Both the position numbers and the translations under genes were made by a program. Of a DNA stretch of 64,000 nucleotides, positions 25,116 through 33,814 are shown one piece after another; within the stretch, counting starts at the first letter, position 1; each line of letters begins with the position of its first letter. The notes below the pieces were generated by a model. That model saw nothing but the letters and a program-made list of their open reading frames with translations. It searched no databases and had not been told where the DNA came from. This DNA comes from Streptomyces sp. NBC_01717 (GTDB taxonomy: Bacteria > Actinomycetota > Actinomycetes > Streptomycetales > Streptomycetaceae). Location of the stretch: NCBI RefSeq assembly GCF_036248255.1, contig NZ_CP109178.1, positions 9,119,001 through 9,183,000 of the forward strand, given 5' to 3'.

Positions 25116-25607
25116 ATGAATCCGCTGACTGAGCAAGAGATCCGTGCCGCGTTCGTGAACTGCACCAAGGGCGAGGCGAAGCGCCCGTCCGTCCCCCGCG
25201 ACCTGGCCGTGCGGCCCTGGGGCGACCTGGACTTTTTCGGCTGGCGGGATCCCCAGGCCCCCGACCGTGCCTATCTCGCCGCCGAGCCGGACTGCCGACC
25301 GGTGGCGCTCGCCCTGCGCTGCCCCAGTGCCGTCTCGTGGCAGATGCGGCGCAGCATGTGCTCGATGTGCGTGACCACCCACACCGGGGGCGTCTCGCTG
25401 ATGGTTGCCGCGAAGGCGGGCAGGGCCGGCCGGCAGGGCAATTCCGTGGGCGCCTACATATGCAGCGATCTCGCCTGCTCGCTCTACGTGCGGGGCAAGA
25501 AGGACGCGGGCGTCGGTGCGCGGCTCCATGAGTCGCTCACCCTGGAGGAGAAGATTCAGCGGACCGTCGTGAACCTCGCCAGGTTCATCGCCAAGGTCAC
25601 CGCATGA
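25116..25607 (+). CDS. FBP-domain (FusB-like EF-G-binding) protein
   Basis: A 163-residue FBP-family protein. It opens MNPLTEQEIRAAFVNCTKGEAKR, diagnostic of the family, and carries the C-terminal treble-clef zinc finger with CSMC and, further on, a DLACSLYV cysteine. FusB/FusC relatives bind elongation factor G and rescue it from fusidic acid; housekeeping actinobacterial members probably also touch EF-G. ATG 25107 gives three more residues; 25116 matches the usual start. It is divergent from TetR and its promoter overlaps the operator, so it is probably repressed by that regulator. Confidence 0.85.
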   Translation: MNPLTEQEIRAAFVNCTKGEAKRPSVPRDLAVRPWGDLDFFGWRDPQAPDRAYLAAEPDCRPVALALRCPSAVSWQMRRSMCSMCVTTHTGGVSLMVAAKAGRAGRQGNSVGAYICSDLACSLYVRGKKDAGVGARLHESLTLEEKIQRTVVNLARFIAKVTA

Positions 25608-25820
25608 ACCATCCCGACACGCCCGTCACGCCAGGCCCGTGCACCACGACCCCTTGCGCTGCAGACGCGACCACGCGGTGACACCGCTCGCCGGTGCGTT
25701 TCGGTTCGATGGCCGTGCCGGCCGTCATGGCCGACGGGCGGCGCACGAACGGGTGGCGAAGGGTGGGGTGGGCTCGGCCCGGCGGCAATTGTGAGGCGGG
25801 GGCAGGTCGCCTTGCGGCAT
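25608..25820. other. Intergenic, no gene seen
   Basis: Two hundred bases of ordinary GC-rich sequence between the FBP stop and the phased operator array. No coding frame or structure stands out. Confidence 0.4.
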
Positions 25821-25890
25821 CGCATGGCGTCATGTGGCGTCGGATGGCGCCATCCGGTGCCATCCAGTGCCGTCGAGCGCCATTCCGTGC
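25821..25890. repeat. Seven tandem 10-bp repeats, operator-like
   Basis: Seven successive decamers share the pattern C-A/G-T-n-n-G-G-C/T-G-C/T, for example CATGTGGCGT, CGGATGGCGC, CATCCGGTGC and CATCCAGTGC. Junctions create near-palindromes such as ATGGCGCCAT (25844-25853). A 10-bp period places every site on one DNA face. It lies 150-220 bp upstream of the ribbon-helix-helix gene at 26041 and shares its core with the sites at 25913-26042, so it is probably the cooperative binding array of that protein. Confidence 0.7.
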
Positions 25891-25912
25891 TCCCAAAAGT
25901 GCGTGAACGCGC

Positions 25913-26042
25913 ATGGCGCCACAATCGCCCAGGTAGGCGCCATGATGTTTTCGCAGGTCAGAGCTATCACGTCAGTCGCCGACCCGGCGATGTCGCCTCA
26001 TGGCTTGTGCGTGGAGCCATAATGGTGCCATGATGGCGTCAT
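25913..26042. promoter_or_regulatory. Operator-like TGGYGYCA sites up to the start codon
   Basis: Copies of ATGGYGYCAT-type sites lie at 25913-25922, 25934-25943, 26022-26031 and 26033-26042. The last pair is spaced 11 bp, and the final site contains the ATG of the downstream gene. Binding there would block translation start or early transcription, consistent with autoregulation by the ribbon-helix-helix product. Confidence 0.65.
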
Positions 26043-26559
26043 GGACCTCACTCCGTATGTCGACAACCTCCGCCGTGAACTCGCGGTGGCCGCCGAAGCC
26101 GGCGGCGACGAAGCCCGCGAGCTGGCGGAGAGGCTCACTGCTCCCCTGGAGTCGGCGACCCGGCTGACCATGCTCAATGTGCTCTCCGCCGCGATGGACG
26201 AGATCACCCGCGAACTCGCCCCCGGCTCGGTCGACGTACGGCTGCGCGGGCTCGACCCCGACTTCGTGGTGACACTGCCGCCCACCGACGGCGGCGCCCC
26301 GGCGGAGCCGGCCGTGCCCGTCGAACCGCTCAAGACCCCGGCCCCGGCCGACGGCGACGAGGGTGGCACCGCTCGCGTCAATCTGCGTCTGCCGGTCCAC
26401 CTCAAGGTCCGTGCCGAGGAGGCCGCGAGCCGCGAGGGCCTGTCGGTCAACGCGTGGCTGGTGCGCATCGTTTCGGCCGCGGTCGACGGCGGCGCCCGGC
26501 CACGTACGACGGAGAAGACCCAGACCGTCGGACAGAGCTTCACGGGCTGGGTGCGCTAG
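26041..26559 (+). CDS. Ribbon-helix-helix (HicB/Arc-like) regulator
   Basis: A 172-residue protein. The N-terminal half (about 1-85) is a helical-to-strand domain of unknown fold; an acidic/Pro linker follows; and the C-terminus (about 118-156) is a ribbon-helix-helix: ARVNLRLPVHLKVRAEEAASREGLSVNAWLVRIVSAAVDG. RHH proteins bind tandem short sites as dimers of dimers, which matches the phased array upstream. It heads an operon with DUF4097, DrrA-like and DrrB-like genes and is the probable autoregulator. Annotation pipelines often call such genes antitoxins, but no toxin gene is seen. Confidence 0.85.
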   Translation: MDLTPYVDNLRRELAVAAEAGGDEARELAERLTAPLESATRLTMLNVLSAAMDEITRELAPGSVDVRLRGLDPDFVVTLPPTDGGAPAEPAVPVEPLKTPAPADGDEGGTARVNLRLPVHLKVRAEEAASREGLSVNAWLVRIVSAAVDGGARPRTTEKTQTVGQSFTGWVR

Positions 26560-26641
26560 CCGCGCCTGCGCCTGCACCGCTTCACCCATACCACGTCCCA
26601 CCAGCGGGGACGTCCCAAAGGCCCAAGAGGACGGGACAGCC

Positions 26642-27484
26642 ATGCCTTCTTTCGACACTCCCGAACCGATCTCGGTCACCGCGCACGTGGAGGCCGGTTC
26701 CATCCAGTTCACCGCGGGCGACCGCCTCGACACCGTCGTCGAGGTGCGGCCCCGCGACCCCAAGCGGGACCAGGACGTGCGGGCGGCCGACCAGACCGAG
26801 GTCACGTGCGCGGGCGGTGTGCTGACCATCAGGACGCCCAAGTCCAATCTGTTCGGCCGCACCGGCACCGTCGACGTGACGGTCGAACTGCCCACGGGCT
26901 CGCGCATCGACATGACCGGCGCCTGGGTCCAGGTGCTCGGAGAGGGCCGGCTCGGCGAGGTCCGCGTGAAGACCTCGTCCGGCGACGTCCGCCTCGACAC
27001 GACCGGCCCGCTGCAGCTGGCCGCGTCGCACGGCTCGATCACCGTGGACCGGGTCGAGGGCATGGCCGAGATCAGCACCAGTTCCGGCAGCCTGCGCATC
27101 GGCGTCGTCGACGGCCCCGCGGTCCTGAAGAACTCGCACGGCACCACGACCGTGGGCGCCGCAACCGGGGAGCTGCGGGTGAGCGGCGCCAACGGCGACA
27201 TCGAGATCCGGAGCGCCGAGGACTCGGTCACCGCCACCACCGCCCACGGCACCCTGCGCGTGGGCGACGTGGCCCGCGGCACCGTCCAGTTGGAGACCTC
27301 CTACGGCGCCATCGAGGTCGGTGTCCGCGAGGGCACGGCCGCCTGGCTCGACGTCAGGTCGGGCTCCGGCCAGGTGCGCAACACGCTCACCGCGTCCGAG
27401 GCCCCGGAGAAAACCGAGGACACCGTCAAGGTCCGTGCCCGCACCCGGCACGGCAACATCGACGTCCGCCGCGCCAAGGCCTGA
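26642..27484 (+). CDS. DUF4097 beta-strand-repeat protein
   Basis: A 280-residue protein made of short repeating strands, as in DUF4097/adhesin-like beta-helices: repeated turns such as KTSSGDVRLDTTG, ASHGSITVDRVEG, STSSGSLRIGVVDG, NSHGTTTVGAATG, ANGDIEIRSAED and TSYGAIEVGVREG. No signal peptide or membrane helix is seen, so it is probably cytoplasmic. ATG 26642 follows GAGGACGG. It lies 82 bp after the RHH gene and 74 bp before the ABC ATPase. Its role is unknown; location suggests it senses or scaffolds for the exporter. Confidence 0.88.
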   Translation: MPSFDTPEPISVTAHVEAGSIQFTAGDRLDTVVEVRPRDPKRDQDVRAADQTEVTCAGGVLTIRTPKSNLFGRTGTVDVTVELPTGSRIDMTGAWVQVLGEGRLGEVRVKTSSGDVRLDTTGPLQLAASHGSITVDRVEGMAEISTSSGSLRIGVVDGPAVLKNSHGTTTVGAATGELRVSGANGDIEIRSAEDSVTATTAHGTLRVGDVARGTVQLETSYGAIEVGVREGTAAWLDVRSGSGQVRNTLTASEAPEKTEDTVKVRARTRHGNIDVRRAKA

Positions 27485-27558
27485 GCTCCTCCGTACTCAG
27501 CATCACCTTCAAGTCACCAATTTCCCTTGCTAGCTCAGCCTTCGAACGGGAGGGTTCC

Positions 27559-28587
27559 ATGCCTTCTTCTGTCATGCCCACGTCCAGGCCGGATCACGGT
27601 GACCCGTCGCCGGTCGCCGTGTCCGCCGTCGGTCTGCGTAAGTCGTACGGCGACAAGACCGTGCTCGACGGCATCGATCTGCGTATCCCGGCCGGGTCCG
27701 TGTTCGCGCTGCTCGGGCCCAACGGCGCCGGCAAGACCACCGTCGTGAAGATCCTCTCGACTCTGATCAGCGCAGACGCCGGCTCCGGCGAGATCCACGT
27801 CGGCGGCCACGACCTCGCCGCCGACCCGCAGGCGGTCCGCGCCGCGATCGGCGTCACCGGACAGTTCTCCGCTGTCGACGGGCTGATCACCGGCGAGGAG
27901 AACATGCTCCTGATGGCGGACCTGCACCACCTGTCCAAGAGCGAGGGGCGGCGCGTCGCCGCCGAACTCCTCGAGCGCTTCGACCTGGTGGAGGCGGCGA
28001 AGAAGCCCGCCTCCACCTACTCCGGCGGCATGAAGCGCCGCCTGGACATCGCGATGACGCTGGTCGGCAACCCGCGGATCATTTTCCTCGACGAGCCGAC
28101 CACCGGCCTCGACCCGCGCAGCCGCCACAACATGTGGGGGATCATCCGTGAGCTGGTCTCCGACGGCGTCACGGTCTTCCTCACCACCCAGTACCTGGAG
28201 GAGGCCGACGAGCTCGCCGATCGCATCGCGGTCCTCAACAACGGCAGGATCGCCGCCGAGGGGAGCGCCGAGGAGCTGAAGCGGATCGTCCCCGGCGGGC
28301 ACGTGCGACTCCGGTTCACCGACCCGACCGCGTACCAGTCCGCCGCCGCCGCGCTGCGCGAGGCCACCGGGGACGACGAGGCGCTCGCGCTGCAGATCCC
28401 CAGCGGCGGCAGCCAGCGCGAACTGCGCTCCATCCTCGACTGGCTGGACGCGGCCGGTATCGAGGCGGACGAGCTGACCGTGCACACCCCCGACCTCGAC
28501 GACGTGTTCTTCGCCCTGACCGGCGGCACCGACCCACAGCCCGGCCAGTCCAGCCTGCCCAGCCAGCCCAAGGAGGCTGTCCGATGA
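27559..28587 (+). CDS. ABC transporter ATPase, DrrA-type
   Basis: A 342-residue ABC ATPase of the drug-resistance DrrA branch. It shows Walker A GPNGAGKTT, Q-loop near GVTGQFSAVDGLIT, signature YSGGMKRRLDIAM, Walker B IIFLDEPTTGLDPRSR, H-loop region LTTQYLEEAD, and a C-terminal regulatory extension (residues 240-342) with DDVFFALTGG. It uses ATP to drive the DrrB-type permease encoded next, overlapping by four bases (ATGA). The family exports anthracyclines and other lipophilic compounds; the substrate here is unknown. Confidence 0.95.
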   Translation: MPSSVMPTSRPDHGDPSPVAVSAVGLRKSYGDKTVLDGIDLRIPAGSVFALLGPNGAGKTTVVKILSTLISADAGSGEIHVGGHDLAADPQAVRAAIGVTGQFSAVDGLITGEENMLLMADLHHLSKSEGRRVAAELLERFDLVEAAKKPASTYSGGMKRRLDIAMTLVGNPRIIFLDEPTTGLDPRSRHNMWGIIRELVSDGVTVFLTTQYLEEADELADRIAVLNNGRIAAEGSAEELKRIVPGGHVRLRFTDPTAYQSAAAALREATGDDEALALQIPSGGSQRELRSILDWLDAAGIEADELTVHTPDLDDVFFALTGGTDPQPGQSSLPSQPKEAVR

Positions 28588-29375
28588 GCTCCCTGTCCCT
28601 CACCGTGCGCGACTCGTCCACGATGCTGCGCCGCAATCTGCTGCACGCGCGGCGCTACCCGTCTCTCACCCTGAACCTGCTGCTGACGCCGATCGTCCTG
28701 CTGCTGCTGTTCGTCTACGTCTTCGGCGATGTGATGAGCGCAGGCATCGGTGGTGGCGGCGCCGACCGCTCGGAGTACATCGCCTACCTCGTGCCGGGCA
28801 TCCTGCTGATGACCATTGGCGGCACCCTGGTCGGGACCGCGGTGTCCGTCTCCAACGACATGACCGAGGGCATCATCGCCCGCTTCCGCACCATGGCGAT
28901 CCACCGCGGTTCCGTCCTCATCGGCCATGTCATCGGCAGCGTGCTGCAGGCGGTCATCAGCGTGGTTCTTGTCGGTGCCGTCGGTGTGGCCATCGGCTTC
29001 AGGTCCACGGATGCCACGCCCCTGGAGTGGCTCGCGGCGTTCGGCCTGCTCGCGCTGTTCGCCCTGGCGTTCACTTGGATCGCGGTCGGGATGGGCATGG
29101 TCAGCCCGAGCGCCGAGGCGGCCAGCAACAACGCGCTGCCGCTGGTCTTCCTGCCGCTCATCTCCAGCGCCTTCGTCCCGGTCGACGCGATGCCGGGGTG
29201 GTTCCAGCCGATCGCCGAGTACCAGCCGTTCACCCCGGCCATCGAGACCCTGCGCGGGCTGCTGCTCGGCACCGAGATCGGCAACAACGGGTGGATCACC
29301 ATCGTCTGGTGCCTGGGGCTGGCCGTCCTCGGCTACTTCTGGTGCAAGTCGCTGTTCAACCGCGACCCGAAGTAG
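28584..29375 (+). CDS. ABC-2 type permease, DrrB-type
   Basis: A 263-residue inner-membrane permease with six helices (about residues 31-52, 62-84, 104-130, 140-165, 173-195, 226-250). The ABC-2 motif region MPGWFQPIAEYQPFTPAIETLRGLLLG near residues 198-224 is typical of DrrB/NodJ permeases. Start ATG 28584 overlaps the ATPase stop. Together the two proteins form an exporter, likely regulated by the RHH protein at the head of the operon. Confidence 0.95.
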   Translation: MSSLSLTVRDSSTMLRRNLLHARRYPSLTLNLLLTPIVLLLLFVYVFGDVMSAGIGGGGADRSEYIAYLVPGILLMTIGGTLVGTAVSVSNDMTEGIIARFRTMAIHRGSVLIGHVIGSVLQAVISVVLVGAVGVAIGFRSTDATPLEWLAAFGLLALFALAFTWIAVGMGMVSPSAEAASNNALPLVFLPLISSAFVPVDAMPGWFQPIAEYQPFTPAIETLRGLLLGTEIGNNGWITIVWCLGLAVLGYFWCKSLFNRDPK

Positions 29376-29379
29376 CGGG

Positions 29380-29560
29380 AGAAGGGCCGGTCAGCAGCTT
29401 GCCGGCTGCGGCCCGCAGTTCGTCCCACTCCAAGGGCGGCGTACTCCGACACCGCGTCGGCGTACGCCGCCCCGTCCGCGTCATCGACCGTCTGCCGGGC
29501 CCGCGCCGCCACGGTGCTGTCATCGCCCAGCGCCTGATGCGCGAGTTCTGAGGGGGCGCC
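29380..29560 (-). pseudogene. Frameshifted remnant, unknown protein
   Basis: One frame reads SELAHQALGDDSTVAARARQ, then VDDADGAAYADAVSEYAAL and loses sense; the next frame continues EWDELRAAAGKLLTGPSPATSGRG and stops. The switch near 29430 suggests a single-base indel in a helical protein. No start is present and the family is not recognised. Confidence 0.35.
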
Positions 29561-29598
29561 CGAGGTGATCACGATTCCCCAGGCCGCCGTTGGTTCGT

Positions 29599-30195
29599 TC
29601 AAGATCCAGCGGAGTTCCCGTTGCCGAGGGACCAAGCCTCGATGTCGCGGTAGTGGATCGGTCCGCGGCTACGGCCGACGTTGCTGCCGACCAGGTGCAG
29701 ACGTTCGGCAGGCCATCGCCGTCCGGTGAATCCGGCGAACCCTTCGGCGATTTCTCCTGCCGAGGATCGATCTCCTCGGCGGGCGCGGGCCAACGTCAGA
29801 TGGGGGCGCAGAGGCCGATCCTCGACGGCGACCCCGCAGTCCTTGATGGCGGTACGCACATCGGCGGCGAGCATGTGCAGCTCATCGAGGTCCCCGTCGA
29901 TTCCGCTCCACAGCACCCGGTCGTCGAAGGTTCCGCTGCCGCGTAGTGCCAAACAGAGTGGTTGGTGGTCCGCTGCGAGGTCGGCGAGAGGCGGCCGCAG
30001 GAGCGGGACCGTCTCGGCCGGTAGCTCCCCGAGGAACGCCAGGGTGATGTGCCAGTCTTCAATGCGGTTCCACCGCATGTGCGGGTGTGTGTCATAGGCG
30101 GGGCGCAGCTCCCGGGCCAGTTCTTCTTTCGCGTGGTCGGGCGGGGCGAGGGCGATGAACACGCGAACGGTCGCGCGCTGAGTCTGATCGTTCAC
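29599..30195 (-). CDS. thpR: RNA 2',3'-cyclic phosphodiesterase (ThpR/LigT)
   Basis: A 198-residue 2H phosphoesterase. Both catalytic HxTx motifs are present, HITL in DWHITLAFLGELP and HLTL in RPHLTLARAR. The family opens cyclic phosphate ends of RNA and can ligate tRNA halves in vitro. GTG 30195 is used because homology begins at VRVFIALAPPDHAKEEL and the open frame upstream is Pro/Arg-rich and probably not coding. It is a single gene; the physiological substrate is unknown. Confidence 0.9.
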   Translation of the reverse strand: MNDQTQRATVRVFIALAPPDHAKEELARELRPAYDTHPHMRWNRIEDWHITLAFLGELPAETVPLLRPPLADLAADHQPLCLALRGSGTFDDRVLWSGIDGDLDELHMLAADVRTAIKDCGVAVEDRPLRPHLTLARARRGDRSSAGEIAEGFAGFTGRRWPAERLHLVGSNVGRSRGPIHYRDIEAWSLGNGNSAGS

Positions 30196-30729
30196 ACCGG
30201 ACTTCGTACCGCACCCGGTAGCGGAATGCGATGGCGGGTACCGCAGGAGAGGCGCTCGCGATGCCGGGGAAGCCACTTCTGGCGGGTGGCGACAGGGCCG
30301 CGCCGCCGGAACCACAGACCAAGGAAGGGGGACGTGGCAGCTGGGAGGTGCCCCCGCGCGCACGCTCGCTGCGTCAGCCGACAGCTCACGTAGGACCTCG
30401 CGCGTCGGACGCGGGCGCTGCTACCCGTCTGACCCACACCGTCGCGTCGCGACCGACCTGACTTGAGAGTTGGGGCTTCGCCCGCATCAGACACGGGGCA
30501 GGGTCAGGAACTACCGACGCCGCGGAGAGCGACGCCCGGGCCACCTGCGCGCTCGGGTTGACCACCAGCCGAACCCCAACGATTGCCAACGCGTGAAATC
30601 TCCGGCTGTGGCGTTGCCGTCGAGGCGCCGGGCATGAAAGATCAAGAAGCCGCTGAGCTGGGTTTCCTGCTGGCCTTTCGCCCTGCGGTCTACGACGTGC
30701 GGCCGATCAAGAACCTGACGGAGCAGTGA
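30196..30729. other. Intergenic, no gene seen
   Basis: The region between divergent thpR and the Tat-exported protein, over 500 bases. No frame shows a start with a ribosome site plus coding bias. It probably holds both promoters and decayed sequence. Confidence 0.4.
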
Positions 30730-32010
30730 ATGACCTCGACCAGTTCGAACTTTCCCGGGCGTCCGACTCGCCGGACAGTGCTCGCTGCCGGAGCCGCGGT
30801 TGCCGGTATCGCAGCCTTCGGTACTGCCCCGGCTCGTGCCGACGCCGCTCACCGTGCGCGCGGCGCCTCGCGTGACGGGAGCGGCGTCGGCGCGTCGCTC
30901 TACTCGATCGTCGAGGGCTACAGCCGGTGGCCGATCCACCGGACCGGGACTCGGGAGGAGTCGGCTGCCCTCACGTGGCTCGAGCGCGAGTTGCGGGATC
31001 GGGGTGCGGTCACCGGCCTGTGGGGCTACAACTATCCGCACTACCAGTGGAAGGCCGAGGTCCGGGTCGGGAAGGTTCGCGTGCCGACCGTTCCGCTGTA
31101 CTACGAAGGCGTCGGCCGGGTGAATGGCCGCGCGGAGTTCGTGCGGCCTGTGACGACCAGCAAGGACGGAAGCGACCCGGCGGTGCTCGCAGCGGTGGCC
31201 GAGGCCGCCCGGTCCGGAGCCGCGGTGGCGTTGCTGCCCACGACCAGTACGACCGCCGGTGGCTACCCGTCGTACGACGGGCTGGTCGGCTACAACAGCG
31301 ACCCCGATGTCGAGAAGACCGGCGTCCCGACGCTGCTCGTCCCTGGACGTGTCGCGGACCGAATCCAGGAGTACGGCGCCGACGTCGACTTCACGGCGCG
31401 GACCATTCCCGCACGTTCGTTCTGCCTGACGGGTTGGTTCGGCACCCGGAAGCCGATATCCGACCCCATCGTCGTCACCACCCCCCTGAGCGGATGGTTC
31501 ACCTGCGCAGCCGAGCGCGGGACCGGCATCGCGCTGGCGTTGGCACTGGCCGCCGAGCTTTCACGCGAACACCCGGTGTTCTTCCTCGGCAACACGGGCC
31601 ACGAGCTGAACAACTACGGTGTCCGGGCCTATCTGGCCGACGAGTTCGATCTCGAGCCACGCGCGGTGTTCCACCTGGGTTCCGCGCTCGCCGCAGCCGC
31701 CGTCGGGCCCGACGGGCGCTTTGCATTGGTGCCCCGGGGCGCGGCAAGCAATCCGGGTTTCGACGCGGTTCCCGGGCTCGCCGCCGACCTCGCCGCCGCG
31801 AGGTTCAACCAGGCGGCCAAGTTCCCCGGTGAAGGCGCGGTGTGGAACACGGTCCTGGGGCCGTCGGCCCCGCTGCTGTCCCTGGCAGGGAACTTCCGCG
31901 AGTTCCACACCCCTGACGACCTGCCCCGGGTGACGACCTCTCCCGAGATGCTGGAGCAGGCCTACAACGCGGTGCGGGCCGCAGCGCGCGACCTGATCTC
32001 CGCCACCTGA
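30730..32010 (+). CDS. Tat-exported M28-peptidase-fold protein
   Basis: A 426-residue secreted protein. The Tat signal has TRRTVLAAGAAVAGIAAFG followed by an AxA-type site (about residue 37). The body has the layout of M28 aminopeptidases, with a PA-like insertion (about 110-215) and a core including GWFTCAAERGTGIALALALAAEL and FFLGNTGHELNNYGVRAYL. In active M28 enzymes those positions carry zinc ligands (HxD then EE); here TPLSG and GHELNN occur instead, so several ligands seem absent. It may bind peptides or have another activity. A terminator follows at 32051. Confidence 0.72.
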   Translation: MTSTSSNFPGRPTRRTVLAAGAAVAGIAAFGTAPARADAAHRARGASRDGSGVGASLYSIVEGYSRWPIHRTGTREESAALTWLERELRDRGAVTGLWGYNYPHYQWKAEVRVGKVRVPTVPLYYEGVGRVNGRAEFVRPVTTSKDGSDPAVLAAVAEAARSGAAVALLPTTSTTAGGYPSYDGLVGYNSDPDVEKTGVPTLLVPGRVADRIQEYGADVDFTARTIPARSFCLTGWFGTRKPISDPIVVTTPLSGWFTCAAERGTGIALALALAAELSREHPVFFLGNTGHELNNYGVRAYLADEFDLEPRAVFHLGSALAAAAVGPDGRFALVPRGAASNPGFDAVPGLAADLAAARFNQAAKFPGEGAVWNTVLGPSAPLLSLAGNFREFHTPDDLPRVTTSPEMLEQAYNAVRAAARDLISAT

Positions 32011-32050
32011 CTTCTCCCTGGGTGCCCCGGCCTGCAGCCTGACTTCAGAC

Positions 32051-32077
32051 CCCCACCGAGATCGCTTCTCGGTGGGG
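32051..32077 (+). terminator. Terminator of the M28-fold gene
   Basis: Perfect 11-bp stem CCCCACCGAGA / TCTCGGTGGGG with a 5-nt loop, 40 bases after the stop. Confidence 0.8.
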
Positions 32078-32533
32078 CGTGCAGGGCGCCGACTTCTCGC
32101 AACACCGGAGCTCTGCCGGTTAGGAAGTGGGGGGCGGCCGGCCCGTGATGTCGACGTTTTCCTCCGCCGGGCGGGAGCCGACACAAGGCTGGTCGCGCCG
32201 CGCGGGAGCAGCGCCTCGGGTAGATCGTCCGTCGCGTCCGGCGTCCGCGACCGCTTCGGTCGCGGCCTGGACCTACTGGGCCAGGACAATCAAGACATGC
32301 GCCGATTCGTCTGGACAGGCCGACTCGGGGCGCCTACAGTCACCGCATTCGAACGGCTGAGACCGGTCGAGACCATTCGTGAGACTTCTGCCCGGTGACG
32401 GAGTCGGCGTGGGGTGCGTGTCCCCGCTCCACGCCAGCACTGGACGGTTCCAGGTGACGACCACGGGTCGGTGAATTCCGGACACCGACGACCCCATGTG
32501 GTCCGCCCCGCCGGGCAGCGAAAGGGCCCCGCC
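32078..32533. other. Intergenic, no gene seen
   Basis: The gap between a terminator and the MFS gene. It should contain the MFS promoter. A frame upstream of the chosen MFS GTG remains open from 32414 but lacks membrane-protein composition and codon bias, so it is treated as leader. Confidence 0.4.
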
Positions 32534-33814
32534 GTGTCGTCGGCGACCTACCGCACCCTGCTGCGCACTCCCGGCGCCGCAGCCTTCTTTCTGACGGCCG
32601 CCGTCGGCCGCGTCGGCATCGCGATGACCAGCCTCGGAATCGTCTGGCTGGTGCACGGTCAGACCGACTCCTATGCCGATGCCGGTCTGGTGACCGGCGG
32701 CTTCGCCGTCGCCGAGGCTCTGGCCGGGCCCCAACTCGCCCGGTTGATCGATCGCTTCGGCCAGACCCGGGTACTGCCACCCGCGCTACTCGCCCACGCC
32801 GCCTCGGTGGCCACACTGCTGACGCTGGTCGCGGACGGAAGCCCGAGCTGGCTGATGACAGCGGGCGGGGTGCTGGTCGGCGCGACCATCCCGCAGCTCA
32901 GCGCACTGTCCGCGGCCCGCTGGTCGGCGCTGCTGCGCGGCGACCGGGCGGCGGGGCTGCCCACAGCGTTCGCGCTGGAGTCGCTCAGCAACGCGCTGGG
33001 CTACCTGGCCGGCCCGGCCCTGGTCAGTACTATCGGAGCGGGCGGGTATCCGGCGCTCGGCACGGTACTTGCCGCCGTGCTGGTAGTGGTTGGCGGACTG
33101 GCCTTCGCCGCGCAGCATCGCACCGCACCACCGGTGTCCCCCTTCGCCGAACGCACTCGAGCACGCGGCTCACTGCTGCGGCCCGGATTTGCGGTGCTGG
33201 TCGGCCATAACCTCGCTATCGGCGTGTACTTCGGCGCCATGCAGGTATCGGTGACAGCCTTCGCGGTGGAACACGGCGCGCCCGACGCAGCCGCTCCGCT
33301 CTTCGCTGTGTCCAGCAGCAGCGGCCTGCTCGCCGGCTGGCTGTACGGGCTACGCCGGTGGCGCGCCGAGCCGCAGGTGCAGCTGGCGGCGGGCACGGCC
33401 GGGCTGGCTATCGGCAGCCTGTTGCTGTTCGCGGCCGGCTCACCGCTCGGGCTCGGGTTCGTGATGGTGTTGACCGGCGCGGCAGTCCCTCCCATCTTGG
33501 TGCTCTTCTCGTTGCTGGCTAAATCTGCCGTCCACCGGGCCGTCCTGACCCAGGCGTTCACCTGGCTGAACTCCGCCGGCGCGGCGGGCGCGGCCGGTGC
33601 GGCGGCAGCCTCCGGCTGGGCAGTTGACACATTCGGTGCGCCTGGCGGCTTCGTTGCCGCCACAACGGCCGCCGCCACGATGGCAGTACTGGCCGCAGCC
33701 GGTATCCGCGCACGGTACGGGCTGAAGCAGCAACTCGCCCGCCAAGAGCCGACCAGCCCGCAAGGGCAGCCGCGTGATGAGAACACCATGCCCGGGTCAC
33801 GGCCGCCCACCTGA
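32534..33814 (+). CDS. MFS transporter
   Basis: A 426-residue major facilitator protein with about twelve hydrophobic helices and an A-like loop LARLIDRFGQTRVLPPALL between helices 2 and 3. GTG 32534 is chosen with GAAAGG upstream; the first helix begins at AAAFFLTAAVGRVGIAM. Ala-rich composition and small size resemble drug/metabolite exporters of the DHA-like group. No regulator gene is adjacent. It would act in the cytoplasmic membrane using proton exchange; the substrate is unknown. Confidence 0.85.
   Translation: MSSATYRTLLRTPGAAAFFLTAAVGRVGIAMTSLGIVWLVHGQTDSYADAGLVTGGFAVAEALAGPQLARLIDRFGQTRVLPPALLAHAASVATLLTLVADGSPSWLMTAGGVLVGATIPQLSALSAARWSALLRGDRAAGLPTAFALESLSNALGYLAGPALVSTIGAGGYPALGTVLAAVLVVVGGLAFAAQHRTAPPVSPFAERTRARGSLLRPGFAVLVGHNLAIGVYFGAMQVSVTAFAVEHGAPDAAAPLFAVSSSSGLLAGWLYGLRRWRAEPQVQLAAGTAGLAIGSLLLFAAGSPLGLGFVMVLTGAAVPPILVLFSLLAKSAVHRAVLTQAFTWLNSAGAAGAAGAAAASGWAVDTFGAPGGFVAATTAAATMAVLAAAGIRARYGLKQQLARQEPTSPQGQPRDENTMPGSRPPT

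Noticed and set aside
25597..25924. Minus-strand ORFs over the array at 25821-25890
   Set aside because: They arise from the 10-bp repeat, whose translation gives repetitive Trp/Arg/His; no gene is supported.
26041..26559. Calling the RHH gene an antitoxin of a HicAB-type system
   Set aside because: No HicA-like or other toxin gene lies next to it; the neighbours are DUF4097 and an ABC exporter.
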